Positions 45,225 through 55,246 of a stretch of DNA of 64,000 bases are shown here, one piece after another (positions within the stretch are counted from its first letter, which is position 1; each line of letters starts with the position of its first letter). The stretch spans positions 129,001 through 193,000 of the forward strand of contig LYSZ01000003.1 of the NCBI GenBank assembly GCA_001657385.1. Direction: 5' to 3'. The position numbers were made by a program, and so were the translations under genes. The notes beneath the pieces are model-generated. The model worked only from the letters and a program-made list of their open reading frames with translations, searched no databases and had not been told where the DNA came from. Source of the stretch: Parvularcula sp. BBD 1991-13. Lineage in GTDB: Bacteria > Pseudomonadota > Alphaproteobacteria > Caulobacterales > Parvularculaceae.

Positions 45225-47834
45225 ATGCTGAAGTTGATTGAAACCGCGCTGATCGCCTGGGCCGACGCGGCGCGGCGCGCCGGGATCATGCTGGTGATCG
45301 CCATCGCCATGGCGGCGGGCGCGGCGGGGTATTTCGCCGCGACCAACCTCAAGGTCAACACCGACACGAGCGCCATGCTCGACCCGTCCCTGCCGTTCCA
45401 GATGCGCGCGGCGGAACTGCGCGAGGCGTTCCCGCAGATCAAGACCGACATCGTCGTTATCGCCCGGGCGCCGACGCTGGACGAGGCGGACGCCTTCATC
45501 GCCGAGCTGCGCGCGGCCGTCGCCGCGGACGAGGCGTCCTTCACCGGCGTCTTCGCCCCGGCGCAGGAGCCGTTCTTCGCGGAAAACGGGCTTTTGTATC
45601 TCAGCGAGCGCGAGCTTGAATCGCGCATGACGCAACTGTCGAAAGCCTCCGGACTGATCGAAACGCTGATCAAGAGCCCCACGGTGGGCGCGTTCTTTAC
45701 GACGCTGGCGGAAAACGACGCGCTGGCCGAACAGTCCGAACTCGGCGCCGACACCTTGGAACGGCTTTACGCCGAGCTTGCGCTCGTCACGCAAGCGAGC
45801 CTCGCCGGCGAGCGGCGGCCGTTTTCCTGGATGGGCGCGCTCGACAGCGAGACCGACGGGGCCGCGGCCCACACCCGGCTTTTATACGCGACGCCGGTTC
45901 TCGATTACGGGCGGCTTCAGCCGGCGAAGGCGGGAATCGAGGCGCTCCGCACACGGATTGCAGATCTCGAAGAGAAGCATGCGGGGCGGGTCGAGGCGTA
46001 TATCACCGGCGACCCGGCGCTGCGCGTGGAGGAGCTGGAGGCGGTGACGACCGGCATCGGCCTGTCCATGACGCTGTCTCTCGTGCTCGTCAGCATCCTC
46101 CTGTTGATGTGCTACCGCTCTCACGGCATGGCGCTCCTGACGCTGAGCGGGCTTGTGATCACCCTGACGCTGACCTCGGCTTTCGCCGCCGCCGTCGTGG
46201 GCGAGTTGAACCTCGTCTCCGTCGCCTTCACCGTGCTGCTGATCGGCCTCGGACTGGACTTCGCCATCCACCTCCTCCTCCACGTGCAGGAGCGGCGCGT
46301 CGCCGGCGAGGACAACGCCGCCGCCCTGAAAGGCGCCCTGCACGAGGTCGGTCCGGCGCTGGCCCTCGCCGCGCCGACGACGGCCCTCGCCTTTCTCTCC
46401 TTCGTGCCGACCCGGTTCGACGGCATCGCGCAGCTTGGGGTGATCGCCGGGGCCGGCGTCATCATCGCGTTCTTCGTTTCCGTGACGTTCATGCCGGCGG
46501 CGCTCGCCATGTTCAACGGGCACCCGAAGAAAGCCTCCGGCGGACAGGTGCGCGCGTTTTTCGCCGCCATCGGCCGGTATTCCGGGCCGATCGCCGTCGC
46601 CACCATCGCCCTCGGCGCCGCCGCCCTTCTCCTGGCGCCGCAGGTGCGGTTCGACGCCGACCAGATGTCGCTGCGCAACCCGAACGCGCCCTCGGTGATC
46701 GGCTTTAACCTGTTATTCGACGATCCGGAAACCGCGCCCTATCGCCTGACCCGCCTGGTTTCGTCCGCGGACGATGCAATCGAGACGGCGCAGACGGCGA
46801 AGAGGCTGGAGACGGTGGGCGGCGTGCGCTCGCTGCCGGATTTCGTGCCCGAGGATCAGGAGGCGAAGCTGGAGCTGATCGATTTCGCCGCCGGCTCCCT
46901 GGTCTTCGCGCTTTCCGCGGAGCCGGGATCGGCGGCGGGGCCGACGGCGGACGAGGGCGTCTCGGCCCTGGCGGCCCGCCTCGACGAAGCCTACGGGGAC
47001 GGCCCGGCCGACAGCCCGGCGGTGCGGCTCGCCGGGCTCCTGGAACGCCTCCAGGCGGCGGGAAGCCAGGCCGATCGTGAGCGGCTCGAAGACAACATCT
47101 TTGCCTTCTGGCCGGATCTTACGGCTCGCCTGCGCGCCCAGATGAACGCCGATTTCGTCACGCTCGAAACCCTGCCGCCGTCGCTCGCCGCGCGCTATCG
47201 CTCCGACGGCGGACAGTGGCGGGTCGACATCATTCCCGAGGCGGACGTTCGCGACCCGAAAGCGCTCGACGCTTTCGTATCGCAGGTGGAGGCGGTTTAT
47301 CCCGATCTCGCCGGCGGCGCCTTCCAGGCGCGCAAGGCCGGCGAGACCATCTCCGCCGCCATGCTCCAGGCGACGTCGATCGCCCTCGGCGTGATCGCCG
47401 TCTTCCTCTGGCTCCTCGTGCGCCGCATCCAGTCGGTGCTGCTGATCCTCTTTCCGCTGGTGCTGGCGGCGGTGCTGACCGCCGCGACCGGCGTTCTTCT
47501 CAACATCCCGTTCAATTACGCGAATGTGATCGTTTTGCCGCTTCTGATCGGCATCGGGGTCGACAGCGGCATTCACCTCGTCATGCGCCAGAGGCAGATC
47601 CGGGCCGGCGAAGACGTGCACGGCACGTCGACGCCGCGGGCGATCCTGTTTTCCGCGCTCACCACCGTCGCCTCGTTCGGCAGCCTGATGCTGTCGCCCC
47701 ATCGCGGCACCGCGAGCATGGGCGAGCTGTTGTCGATCGCCATCGCCTTCACGTTGATTTGTACGCTCATCGTTCTGCCCGCCGCCTTCCGGTATGGGGA
47801 GCGGCGCGGCCGCAACGGTTCCGCCGGCGTCTGA
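45225..47834 (+). CDS. hpnN: Hopanoid RND-type transporter HpnN
   Basis: An 869-residue MMPL/RND-family membrane protein with two halves, each with one helix, a large periplasmic loop and five helices. Helix blocks include LIGLGLDFAIHLLLHVQERR and LLIGIGVDSGIHLVMRQRQI, the paired HpnN signature, and VKFADQMSLRNP-like FDADQMSLRNPNAPSV in the loop. HpnN moves hopanoids to the outer membrane. The ATG at 45225 follows GGGGAAG; an ATG at 45150 in frame is possible. hpnM follows 231 bases later, as expected. Confidence 0.9.
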   Translation: MLKLIETALIAWADAARRAGIMLVIAIAMAAGAAGYFAATNLKVNTDTSAMLDPSLPFQMRAAELREAFPQIKTDIVVIARAPTLDEADAFIAELRAAVAADEASFTGVFAPAQEPFFAENGLLYLSERELESRMTQLSKASGLIETLIKSPTVGAFFTTLAENDALAEQSELGADTLERLYAELALVTQASLAGERRPFSWMGALDSETDGAAAHTRLLYATPVLDYGRLQPAKAGIEALRTRIADLEEKHAGRVEAYITGDPALRVEELEAVTTGIGLSMTLSLVLVSILLLMCYRSHGMALLTLSGLVITLTLTSAFAAAVVGELNLVSVAFTVLLIGLGLDFAIHLLLHVQERRVAGEDNAAALKGALHEVGPALALAAPTTALAFLSFVPTRFDGIAQLGVIAGAGVIIAFFVSVTFMPAALAMFNGHPKKASGGQVRAFFAAIGRYSGPIAVATIALGAAALLLAPQVRFDADQMSLRNPNAPSVIGFNLLFDDPETAPYRLTRLVSSADDAIETAQTAKRLETVGGVRSLPDFVPEDQEAKLELIDFAAGSLVFALSAEPGSAAGPTADEGVSALAARLDEAYGDGPADSPAVRLAGLLERLQAAGSQADRERLEDNIFAFWPDLTARLRAQMNADFVTLETLPPSLAARYRSDGGQWRVDIIPEADVRDPKALDAFVSQVEAVYPDLAGGAFQARKAGETISAAMLQATSIALGVIAVFLWLLVRRIQSVLLILFPLVLAAVLTAATGVLLNIPFNYANVIVLPLLIGIGVDSGIHLVMRQRQIRAGEDVHGTSTPRAILFSALTTVASFGSLMLSPHRGTASMGELLSIAIAFTLICTLIVLPAAFRYGERRGRNGSAGV

Positions 47835-48065
47835 CGATTTCGTTCAAAGGCGCCGCGCTTTCATGGCCTTAGCGCAAAAGGCCGGGCCGCCGCCGAAACG
47901 CGATGGAAGACCCGTGTTGCATTTTGGCGTCAGCAGGGCTCGTCTGGCCGATGGGCGCTGGAATTCCGCCGCAATCTCTCCATATTGGGCGGGTATGTGA
48001 ATGGTGAGCGTCGCCCCGCGCCGCTTTTGTCCGTCCCGCGCCTGAAGCCTTCGAGAGGTCGCCCC

Positions 48066-48719
48066 ATGTTCATGTCCCGCGTGCGCATCTTCGCCGCCCT
48101 TATCGCCGCCGCCTCCGCCGCGCCCGCCCTCGCGCAATCCGGGGCCGGCGCCGCCGAGCCGCCCGCCGAAACGCAGGCGCCGGACGAAACCGGCCGGATC
48201 GACGACGCGGTCGCCTTCGCCAAGGCCATGACCGCGGACGCGACCAAGGCCCTGACCGACGAAACCGTGGACGGCGCCGATCGCCTGCGGAACTTCCGCG
48301 CGGTGCTTGCCGACGGGATGGCCCTCGACGTCATCGGCCGGTTCATGATCGGCGAGACGCGCAAGTCGATGAGCGAGGCGCAACTCGCCCGCTACGAGAC
48401 GATCTTCCCGCCCTATATCACCCGGCAATACGCCGAGCAGTTCGAGGAAATCGTCGGCAAGCCGCTCGAGGTCGTCGACGCCCGCGAAATCGGCGCGCGC
48501 GACGTAATCGTCCGTACACAGTTCGAGCGGGTCGACGCCGCGCCGATCATGGTCGATTGGCGCGTGCGCAAGCTGCGTTCCGGCGAGCACAAGGCCATCG
48601 ACATCATCGTTTCGGGCGTTTCCATCATGCTGGTGAAACGCGAGGAGTTCTCGTCGTTTATCGCGAGCAACGGCGTCGACGCCCTGCTCGACCGGCTGGA
48701 AGACGAGGCGTCCGTCTAA
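48066..48719 (+). CDS. hpnM: Hopanoid-associated MlaC-like periplasmic protein HpnM
   Basis: A 217-residue exported protein. The signal peptide is MFMSRVRIFAALIAAASAAPALA, then a Ttg2D/MlaC-type lipid-binding domain with FRAVLADGMALDVIGRFMIGETRKSMSEAQLARYETIFPPYITRQYAEQF and VDWRVRKLRSGEHKAIDIIVSGVSIMLVKREEF. Its place right after hpnN identifies it as HpnM. It probably carries hopanoid across the periplasm. Start chosen at the signal peptide ATG; longer in-frame text upstream is unsupported. Confidence 0.9.
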   Translation: MFMSRVRIFAALIAAASAAPALAQSGAGAAEPPAETQAPDETGRIDDAVAFAKAMTADATKALTDETVDGADRLRNFRAVLADGMALDVIGRFMIGETRKSMSEAQLARYETIFPPYITRQYAEQFEEIVGKPLEVVDAREIGARDVIVRTQFERVDAAPIMVDWRVRKLRSGEHKAIDIIVSGVSIMLVKREEFSSFIASNGVDALLDRLEDEASV

Positions 48720-48742
48720 GCATCGTTGCGCCTGATGCGGGC

Positions 48743-49162
48743 TCAGCGAAACAGGAGGCGGTCGAGGGCCAGGCCGTCATCCGACTTGAACGCCAGCATG
48801 ATCAGCGACGCAACGGCGACTGTCGTCGACGGGAAGAAAAGAACCTTGCTCGCCTCCCTGTCGAGCAGGTAAAGCCCCAGCGGATCGGCCAGATACGGCC
48901 AGATCGCCGCCGCGCCGACGACCAGCACCAGCGCCTGAAGCGGATATGCGACGATCCGCAACAACCCCAGGATCACAAACGCGCCGAGGGCGATCTGCCC
49001 CCAGCCGAGAATCGGCTGCAACGCCTCGGCGCTGATCATCCCGCCGTAATATTTGTCGGACACGCCGATGGCCGATTCCGGCGCGCGCACCTTGATCAAT
49101 CCCCAGATCACGAGAAGAAGGCCCGTCGTCGCCCTCAGCAACAGCAACAGCAATGCTTTCAT
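48743..49162 (-). CDS. DoxX-like small membrane protein
   Basis: A 139-residue protein with four hydrophobic helices. LLRATTGLLLVIWGLIKVRAPES and ILGWGQIALGAFVILGLLRIVAYPLQALVLVVGA resemble the DoxX/DUF417 group. No activity can be assigned. It lies 23 bases downstream of the other four-helix protein gene on the same strand, and the two probably form a small operon convergent with hpnM. Confidence 0.65.
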   Translation of the reverse strand: MKALLLLLLRATTGLLLVIWGLIKVRAPESAIGVSDKYYGGMISAEALQPILGWGQIALGAFVILGLLRIVAYPLQALVLVVGAAAIWPYLADPLGLYLLDREASKVLFFPSTTVAVASLIMLAFKSDDGLALDRLLFR

Positions 49163-49185
49163 CGATCACCCCTTTCAGTTGAACA

Positions 49186-49791
49186 TCAGCTTTCCCGCTC
49201 AAAGGCGAAACCCGCTGCGCCTGCCGCAGCGCTGTCGGTTTTCGCGAGGACGGGCGCCGGCGCGGAGGCCCCGGCGCTGTTATGCCCGCCGCCGGCCGCG
49301 CACGCGGCTTCCGGCGGCGACAGGCGGATGAGGCGCGGGCGCCATACGCCGATGACGACATTGGCGGCGGCGATCGCCATGACGACGACGAGCGTCCACC
49401 ACTCGTAGACCAGCAGCGACTGAAGCGCGTCGGCGGGCAACTCGCCCTCGGCGATCTTGCGCGAGACGGTCGCGGCGTGGTCGGCTTTCGCGCTGACGAT
49501 GGTCAGGACGCCCATGAACATGAGAATGCCCGAAACCGCCTTGATCCACACCCACCCCCGGTCGAGGAAGGGAGGGTGGGCCATCATCGACATGAGCCCG
49601 GAGACCAGGGCCAGCGCCAGCGACGGAAGCAGCACGTAATTGCTGATCGCGAGGATCGACTGGCGCAACTCCGCATAGGCTTCGAGCGAGCCCTGGGGGG
49701 CGACGACGAGCAGGATCATGTAACAGCCGAGCCCGCCGATCAGGCCGCAGGCGGCCAGCGTGTGCAGGATTTTCAGGGTCTTGCGCATCAT
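49186..49791 (-). CDS. DUF2269-like membrane protein
   Basis: A 201-residue protein with four hydrophobic helices (LHTLAACGLIGGLGCYMILLVV, ISNYVLLPSLALALVSGLMSMM, AVSGILMFMGVLTIVS, WTLVVVMAIAAANVVIGVWRPR) and a low-complexity Ala/Gly tail from about residue 165. The pattern resembles the DUF2269-type predicted integral membrane proteins, several of which have a conserved His in helix 1, present here in KILHTLAA. The function is unknown. Confidence 0.7.
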   Translation of the reverse strand: MMRKTLKILHTLAACGLIGGLGCYMILLVVAPQGSLEAYAELRQSILAISNYVLLPSLALALVSGLMSMMAHPPFLDRGWVWIKAVSGILMFMGVLTIVSAKADHAATVSRKIAEGELPADALQSLLVYEWWTLVVVMAIAAANVVIGVWRPRLIRLSPPEAACAAGGGHNSAGASAPAPVLAKTDSAAAGAAGFAFERES

Positions 49792-49891
49792 CCGATGATC
49801 GTCGCGCCGTCACGCCGACAGGTCAAGCGCGGCGGCGCGTCAAGCCGGCGCCGTTTCGCCCCGTCCGCCGCCTCGATCCGGGAACGGCCGG

Positions 49892-50872
49892 CTAGCTCTT
49901 GCGCTCGAAAACGAAATCCGCCGCCCCTTTCAGCGGCCCGGCGCGATCGCCGAACCGGTCGAGGTTGGATTTGCAGCGCTCGACCAGATCGGCCGCCTTG
50001 GTTCTGGCGCCGTCCATGCCGAGAAGCTTGATGAAGGTCGCCTTGTCCATCTCCGCATCCTGTCCCGCGGGCTTGCCGAGCGCCGCCGCGTCGCCGGTCG
50101 CGTCGAGGATGTCGTCGACGATCTGGAAGGCGAGCCCCAGATCTTCCGCGTAGGCGCCGAGGGCGGCGATTTCATCCGCGCTCGCGCCGCCGACAAGGCC
50201 GCCGCCGACGGCTGAAAAGCGGATCAGGGCGCCGGTCTTGAGACGCTGCAACTGGGTTACGCCCTCAAGGTCGAAGTCTTTTTGCTCCGCATAGATATCG
50301 ATCATCTGTCCGCCGACCATCCCCGCCTTGCCGGCGGCGCGGGCCAGTTCCAGCGCGACGGCGCAGCGCACGGCGCCGTCGGGATGGGTTTCCTGCGCCG
50401 CGACGATTTCAAACGCCTGCGTCAGAAGCGCGTCGCCGGCGAGAATCGCCGTCGCGTCGTCGAATTTCTTATGCACCGACGGGCGGCCCCGGCGCAGATC
50501 GCTGTCGTCCATGGCGGGCAGATCGTCGTGGATCAGGCTGTAGCAGTGGATCATTTCCACCGCCGCGCCGACGCGGATCGACCGGGCGCGCGGCGCGTCG
50601 AACATGTCCGCCGCGGCGACGACCAGAAACGGGCGCAGACGCTTGCCGCCGGCGAGGGCGCTCCAGCGCATGGCGTCGACGACGCGGCCGAGCGGCCCCT
50701 CCTCCACGGGAAGAAAGGCGTCCAGCGCTTGCTCGACGGATTCGGCTGTTTCCCGAATGGCGGCGACGAAGGCGGCCGCAGAGACCGAAGACGCGGCGGT
50801 TGAAGGCTTGGAGGCTGAAGACGTAGAGGCGGACATAAGGCGGCTCGTTTGACGGAAAGACAAAATCGACAT
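49892..50872 (-). CDS. ispA: Short-chain polyprenyl diphosphate synthase (farnesyl diphosphate synthase)
   Basis: A 326-residue trans-prenyltransferase. GGKRLRPFLVVAAADMF, the first aspartate-rich motif DDLPAMDDSDLRRGRP with the length and residues of IspA-type enzymes, and the second FQIVDDILDATGD are clear. It makes farnesyl (or geranylgeranyl) diphosphate, the feedstock of the squalene/hopanoid genes in this region. The N-terminal 20-30 residues are Ser/Ala-rich and not conserved, so the start could be the ATG at 50836 instead. Confidence 0.9.
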   Translation of the reverse strand: MSILSFRQTSRLMSASTSSASKPSTAASSVSAAAFVAAIRETAESVEQALDAFLPVEEGPLGRVVDAMRWSALAGGKRLRPFLVVAAADMFDAPRARSIRVGAAVEMIHCYSLIHDDLPAMDDSDLRRGRPSVHKKFDDATAILAGDALLTQAFEIVAAQETHPDGAVRCAVALELARAAGKAGMVGGQMIDIYAEQKDFDLEGVTQLQRLKTGALIRFSAVGGGLVGGASADEIAALGAYAEDLGLAFQIVDDILDATGDAAALGKPAGQDAEMDKATFIKLLGMDGARTKAADLVERCKSNLDRFGDRAGPLKGAADFVFERKS

Positions 50873-50957
50873 TCGCCGCGGTTGATAGCGCGGCCCGTTT
50901 TATTGCTCAACGGCGGCGCCGTCGCGACGCCGATCAACCCGCGCCGCCCCTGCCGCG

Positions 50958-51662
50958 CTAACGGCGGAATATCCTGGAGACAAATCCCCTGCCCTCGCCG
51001 TCGCCGCGCAGGCGCGCAATCAGCCCGCGCTCATCGCGATCGCCGCTTTCATCGCAGAGATCGCGCATCTGTGCGCCGGAGGCCATAAAGCGGTTCAGCA
51101 TCTCGGCGACGCCTCCGCCGGTCTCGCTTTCGCCCGCGCCCTCGCCGGCCTGGGAAGCCGGCGCCGCGTTGACGGCGAAGGCGCGCGCCGCCTCAAGCCT
51201 GGCTGCCGGGAAAGCCTCGATAAAGGAAGCATGGTCGCCGGAAAGCGTGTGCAGCGCCATGGCGAGGTCGCGCCGCCAGGCGTTAATCAGCACGGAGAAC
51301 TGGCCGGCGTCGTAGGCGCCGGTGACCCGAAGCCCGGCCATGAGAAACAGATCGTTGCCTTCCAGCGAGGCGACGCTGATATGCAGGTTGCCGTTGAGGC
51401 TTTCGATCCGTTGCAGGCTGATGCTGAAGCCGACAAAGCGCGCGAGAAAGCCGACCTCGGTGATCTTGCCCGACCCTGGCGCGGACTGCATCAGCGCAAC
51501 CACGAAATTCACGCCGTTGTCGCGAACGCCATACACTTTTAACGGGCCGTCTTCCCCAAGAAGCTCGGCGTCCGGGTAATGGCTCTGCAAGGTCCCGACG
51601 ACGCTCGATACCGGCCAGCTCGCCTCTTCCTCGCCGGCTCCGCCCGAAAATAACTTGAACAT
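50958..51662 (-). CDS. YbjN-domain protein
   Basis: A 234-residue protein from the ATG preceded by AGGGGTG. The first 130 residues have the YbjN-like type III secretion-chaperone fold text: LQSHYPDAELLGEDGPLKVYGVRDNGVNFVVAL then FVGFSISLQRIESLNGNLHISVASLEGNDLFLMAGLRVTGAYDAGQFSVLINAWRRDL. The rest is low-complexity and charged. YbjN-type proteins are often linked to stress or motility phenotypes, without a known reaction. Confidence 0.65.
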   Translation of the reverse strand: MFKLFSGGAGEEEASWPVSSVVGTLQSHYPDAELLGEDGPLKVYGVRDNGVNFVVALMQSAPGSGKITEVGFLARFVGFSISLQRIESLNGNLHISVASLEGNDLFLMAGLRVTGAYDAGQFSVLINAWRRDLAMALHTLSGDHASFIEAFPAARLEAARAFAVNAAPASQAGEGAGESETGGGVAEMLNRFMASGAQMRDLCDESGDRDERGLIARLRGDGEGRGFVSRIFRR

Positions 51663-52092
51663 GTAATCACCCCTGATTCGCTTACCCCGACGGCGCACCG
51701 CCCTCGCGCGGAACGCTACACGAGGGGCGGGGAAAGGCCAACCCGCTTGCGGCGGCGCGGCGCCTTTGAGAAAAACCTACTAATTCAATCGGTTTTTACC
51801 GCGCCCGCGCGGGTTTGTTTTGCACTGCACCCGGTTCGCTGTATATATCTCTACAAAACTTGATTGGGGGCGCCCTTGTCCGCCCGCTCAGGCTGTGGAA
51901 GACGGTTTTGTAAAGACGCGCGGCTTCAGGGGCGCATGGGTTGGACGACGCGTCCTGGCATTGTAAGTGAGGGGCGGGAAAAGGTCTGCGGCGAGAAAGT
52001 CCGGGCGACGTGAAACAGGGCCGATCCGGGACGTCATTTTTGGCGGAATTGATTGCGAAAGCTTGAGTTCAGGCGAAAAAAGGGGCGGCGAC
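51663..52092. other. Intergenic region upstream of ispH
   Basis: About 430 bases between the divergent YbjN-like gene and ispH. It should hold both promoters. I see no gene and no convincing regulatory motif. Confidence 0.4.
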
Positions 52093-53082
52093 ATGGCTGC
52101 GACGGAACAAATCAAGGTGGTCTTGGCGCAACCGCGCGGCTTCTGCGCCGGGGTGGAGCGCGCGATCGACATCGTCGAACGCGCCCTCGAAAAGTACGGC
52201 GCGCCCGTCTATGTGCGTCACGAGATCGTTCACAACAAATTCGTGGTCGACACCCTGCGCGAGCGGGGCGCGATCTTCGTCGAGGAAGTCGATGAAATCC
52301 CGACCGGCGCGGTCACCGTTTTCTCCGCGCACGGGGTGGCGAAAAAAGTCGAGGACGGGGCGCTGGTGCGCGAACTGGACGTGATCGACGCCACCTGTCC
52401 GCTCGTGACCAAGGTGCACAAGGAAGGCCGCCGCTACGCCGCCAAGGGATACGACATCGTGCTGATCGGCCATATCGGCCATCCGGAAGTGGAAGGCACC
52501 CTCGGTCAGATCCCCGGCACGGTGCATGTTCTGTCCGAGGTCGAGGAAGTGGAGGCGCTTGAAGTCGCCGACGCCGAGCGCGTCGCCTTCGTCACCCAGA
52601 CGACGCTTTCCGTCAACGACACCAAGGACGTGATCGCCGCCCTGAAAAAGCGCTTTCCCAATATTGTCGGCCCGGACACCCGCGACATCTGTTACGCCAC
52701 CCAGAACCGTCAGACCGCGGTGATCGCCATGGCGAAACAGGTCGATCTCCTTCTGGTGGTCGGGGCGCATAACAGTTCGAACTCCAACCGTCTGCGCGAG
52801 ATCGGGGAGAATTTCGGCATCGCCAGCCACCTCATAGAGGACGCCTCGATGTTCGATCCCGCCTGGCTTGACGGCGTAAAGACGATCGGACTCACCGCCG
52901 GCGCGTCGGCGCCGGAAACCCTGGTGCAGGAAACCATCGCGCGGCTGCGCAACTACCGCGAAGTGACGGTGGAAACCCTCGAAGGGGTTGAAGAGAACGT
53001 GCACTTCAAGCTGCCGGCGGAACTCGCCGATGCGCCGCGCCCGAAAGACGCCATGGAATCATGGGCGATGGGCAACGCCTGA
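52093..53082 (+). CDS. ispH: 4-hydroxy-3-methylbut-2-enyl diphosphate reductase
   Basis: A 329-residue IspH with the three cluster cysteines in [29 protein letters not shown] and [11 protein letters not shown], and the active-site [10 protein letters not shown]. It makes IPP and DMAPP, the last step of the MEP pathway. I start it at the ATG (52093) that gives the family N-terminus; upstream in-frame sequence is not family-like. It precedes hpnH by 72 bases, tying isoprenoid supply to hopanoid synthesis. Confidence 0.95.
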   Translation: MAATEQIKVVLAQPRGFCAGVERAIDIVERALEKYGAPVYVRHEIVHNKFVVDTLRERGAIFVEEVDEIPTGAVTVFSAHGVAKKVEDGALVRELDVIDATCPLVTKVHKEGRRYAAKGYDIVLIGHIGHPEVEGTLGQIPGTVHVLSEVEEVEALEVADAERVAFVTQTTLSVNDTKDVIAALKKRFPNIVGPDTRDICYATQNRQTAVIAMAKQVDLLLVVGAHNSSNSNRLREIGENFGIASHLIEDASMFDPAWLDGVKTIGLTAGASAPETLVQETIARLRNYREVTVETLEGVEENVHFKLPAELADAPRPKDAMESWAMGNA

Positions 53083-53154
53083 CCCCGAAGCCGCCCCGCA
53101 AGCCCGCCAATCGGCGACCTCCAGCAACCTTTGACGATCCGTTCGGAGACGACC

Positions 53155-54342
53155 ATGACAGTATCCCTTCACCAGCAAATTCGCGTCGGCGCCTATGTCA
53201 TGAAGCAGACGCTGATGGGGCGAGACAAATATCCCCTGGTGCTGTTTCTGGAACCCTTGTTCCGCTGCAACCTCGCCTGCCCCGGCTGCGGCAAGATCGA
53301 CTATCCCGCGCCGATCCTGAACAAACGCCTGAGCGTGCAGGAATGCCTCGACGCCGTTGACGAATGCGGCGCGCCGGTTGTCGCCATCCCCGGCGGCGAG
53401 CCGCTGATCCACAAGGAGATCGGCGAAATCGTCGAAGGCATCGTCGCGCGCAAGAAATTCGTCTCCCTGTGCACCAATGCATTGCTGCTCGAAAAGAAGC
53501 TGCACCTGTTCAAACCGTCGCCGTTCCTGTTTTTCTCCGTGCACCTCGACGGGCTGGAAGAAGAGCACGACAAGGCGGTCGATCAGGAAGGCACGTTCAA
53601 GATCGCCGTCGAGGCGATCAAGGCGGCGCAGGCAAAAGGCTTCCAGGTCAACGTCAACGCGACCATTTTCGACAACATGACCGCGAAGCAGGTCGCGGAT
53701 TATCTCGACTTCGCCACCGATCTCGGCGTCAACATCTCGATTTCTCCGGGTTACGCCTATGAGCGCGCGGAGGACCAGGAAAGCTTCCTGTCGCGCAAGA
53801 AAACGAAACAGCTCTTCCGCGACGTCTTCAAGATCGGCAAGGACCGAGGACGCGAATGGAACCTGTCGCACTCGACCCTGTTCCTCGACTTCCTCGCCGG
53901 CAACCAGGAATATCAGTGCACGCCCTGGGGCTCGCCCACGCGCAATGTCTTCGGCTGGCAGAAGCCGTGCTACCTTCTCGGCGAGGGCTATGTGTCCTCC
54001 TTCAAGGAGCTGATGGAGACGACGGACTGGGACCAGTACGGCACCGGCAAGTACGAGAAATGCGCCAACTGCATGGCCCATTGCGGGTATGAGCCCACCG
54101 CCGCCATGGACGCGGTGAAAAACCCGATGAAAATGCTGAAGCTGTCCAGCATGTTCAAAATCAGGACCGACGGCCCGATGGCGCCGGAGATCGATTTGTC
54201 GAACGCGCGCCCGGCCGTCGACGTCCACGAACAGATCGTCGAGACCGAAATGGAAAAGATCAAGCGCGAGAAGGAAGAAGCGGCCGCCCGCAAGAACGCC
54301 GCCACGCTGATCGACAAAACCAAGGAAGAAGCCGCGGCCTAG
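53155..54342 (+). CDS. hpnH: Radical SAM adenosyl-hopene synthase HpnH
   Basis: A 395-residue radical SAM enzyme. The cluster motif C-x3-C-x2-C is in RCNLACPGCGKIDYP, followed by IPGGEPLIHKEI and FFSVHLDGLEEEHDKAVDQEG. The C-terminal SPASM-like stretch has GSPTRNVFGWQKPCYLLGEGYV and CANCMAHCGYEPTA. HpnH adds a 5'-deoxyadenosyl group to diploptene, the first step of side-chain extension. The ATG at 53155 follows GGAG. A charged coiled tail (EKIKREKEEAAARKNAA) is a local addition. Confidence 0.95.
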   Translation: MTVSLHQQIRVGAYVMKQTLMGRDKYPLVLFLEPLFRCNLACPGCGKIDYPAPILNKRLSVQECLDAVDECGAPVVAIPGGEPLIHKEIGEIVEGIVARKKFVSLCTNALLLEKKLHLFKPSPFLFFSVHLDGLEEEHDKAVDQEGTFKIAVEAIKAAQAKGFQVNVNATIFDNMTAKQVADYLDFATDLGVNISISPGYAYERAEDQESFLSRKKTKQLFRDVFKIGKDRGREWNLSHSTLFLDFLAGNQEYQCTPWGSPTRNVFGWQKPCYLLGEGYVSSFKELMETTDWDQYGTGKYEKCANCMAHCGYEPTAAMDAVKNPMKMLKLSSMFKIRTDGPMAPEIDLSNARPAVDVHEQIVETEMEKIKREKEEAAARKNAATLIDKTKEEAAA

Positions 54343-54392
54343 CGACAGTCAATAGCGACAGTCGAAAGCTGAAGCGCATTGGTCGGCCCGTT

Positions 54393-55124
54393 CTAGCGGG
54401 CGCGGTCAAGCGAGAGCACGGTAAAAATCCGCAACAGCATCGGACCGAGACAGCGCGTCAGGGTGCGCTGCGCCGCGGCGCTGTCTTCGCCGAGCTTCAT
54501 GAGCGCCGGAAACTGCGCCGGATCGCGCAAGGCGGCGATCAGCGTCCTGAAAACGCGGGTCGAGCCGTCCGACGCCACCGCGCCGAGCGCGGCCGGAGGC
54601 AAGGCGCGGTCCGCCGGGTCCGCCACCGCGCGAATGGCGAGAAATGCAACGCCCGCCCGCGCCGCCGCCCGGGCGCAGCCGTGACTTTCCATATCCACCG
54701 CCAGCGCGCGATGGTCCGCGTAAAGGGCCGCCTTGGCCGCAACGCTGTCGATGATGTCGTCGGCGCCGAAAAGCCGCCCCGCCCGGGCCGGCCCCGCCGC
54801 CGACGCCAGCCCCGCGGACGCCAGCGCCGGATCGCTTTCGAAGACCGCGCCGTCCGGCGCCGCCACGCCCGCGCCGAGAACCAGATCGCCGGGGCGAAGC
54901 GCCGGATCGAGGCCGCCCGACACGCCGACGCTGAGGACGCCGCGCGCCCCGGCGGCGCAGAACCCCGCCGCGATCTCCTCCGCCCGATCCGCGTTCGCGC
55001 CGGAAACCCCGATGCGAACGCGCGGATCGTCCCCGGCGGCGCGCCGCACCGCCGCCGCCTCGGACTTCAGGCCGCAGACAACGCCGACAAACCCGCCGTG
55101 AGCTGATGATCCAGGCGCGGTCAT
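54393..55124 (-). CDS. hpnG: Hopanoid phosphorylase HpnG
   Basis: A 243-residue nucleoside-phosphorylase-fold protein. GFVGVVCGLKSEAAAVRR, GVLSVGVSGGLDPALRPGDLVLGAGV, ALAVDMESHGCARAAARAGVAFLAIRAVADPADRALPP fit the HpnG branch of the MTA/SAH nucleosidase superfamily. HpnG removes adenine from adenosylhopane, the step after HpnH, to give ribosylhopane. The gene is convergent with hpnH, which supports the assignment. Confidence 0.88.
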   Translation of the reverse strand: MTAPGSSAHGGFVGVVCGLKSEAAAVRRAAGDDPRVRIGVSGANADRAEEIAAGFCAAGARGVLSVGVSGGLDPALRPGDLVLGAGVAAPDGAVFESDPALASAGLASAAGPARAGRLFGADDIIDSVAAKAALYADHRALAVDMESHGCARAAARAGVAFLAIRAVADPADRALPPAALGAVASDGSTRVFRTLIAALRDPAQFPALMKLGEDSAAAQRTLTRCLGPMLLRIFTVLSLDRAR

Positions 55125-55246
55125 GCGGCCGACGGCTCCCCGGCGCCCGCCGCGCGAGCCCGCGCCGGGCCGCCCGAAAATCCGCCTTCGTATGAGTTCA
55201 GAACGGCCACGGCCCGCCTGTCACGGTTGAAAATTAAAGAGAAGCT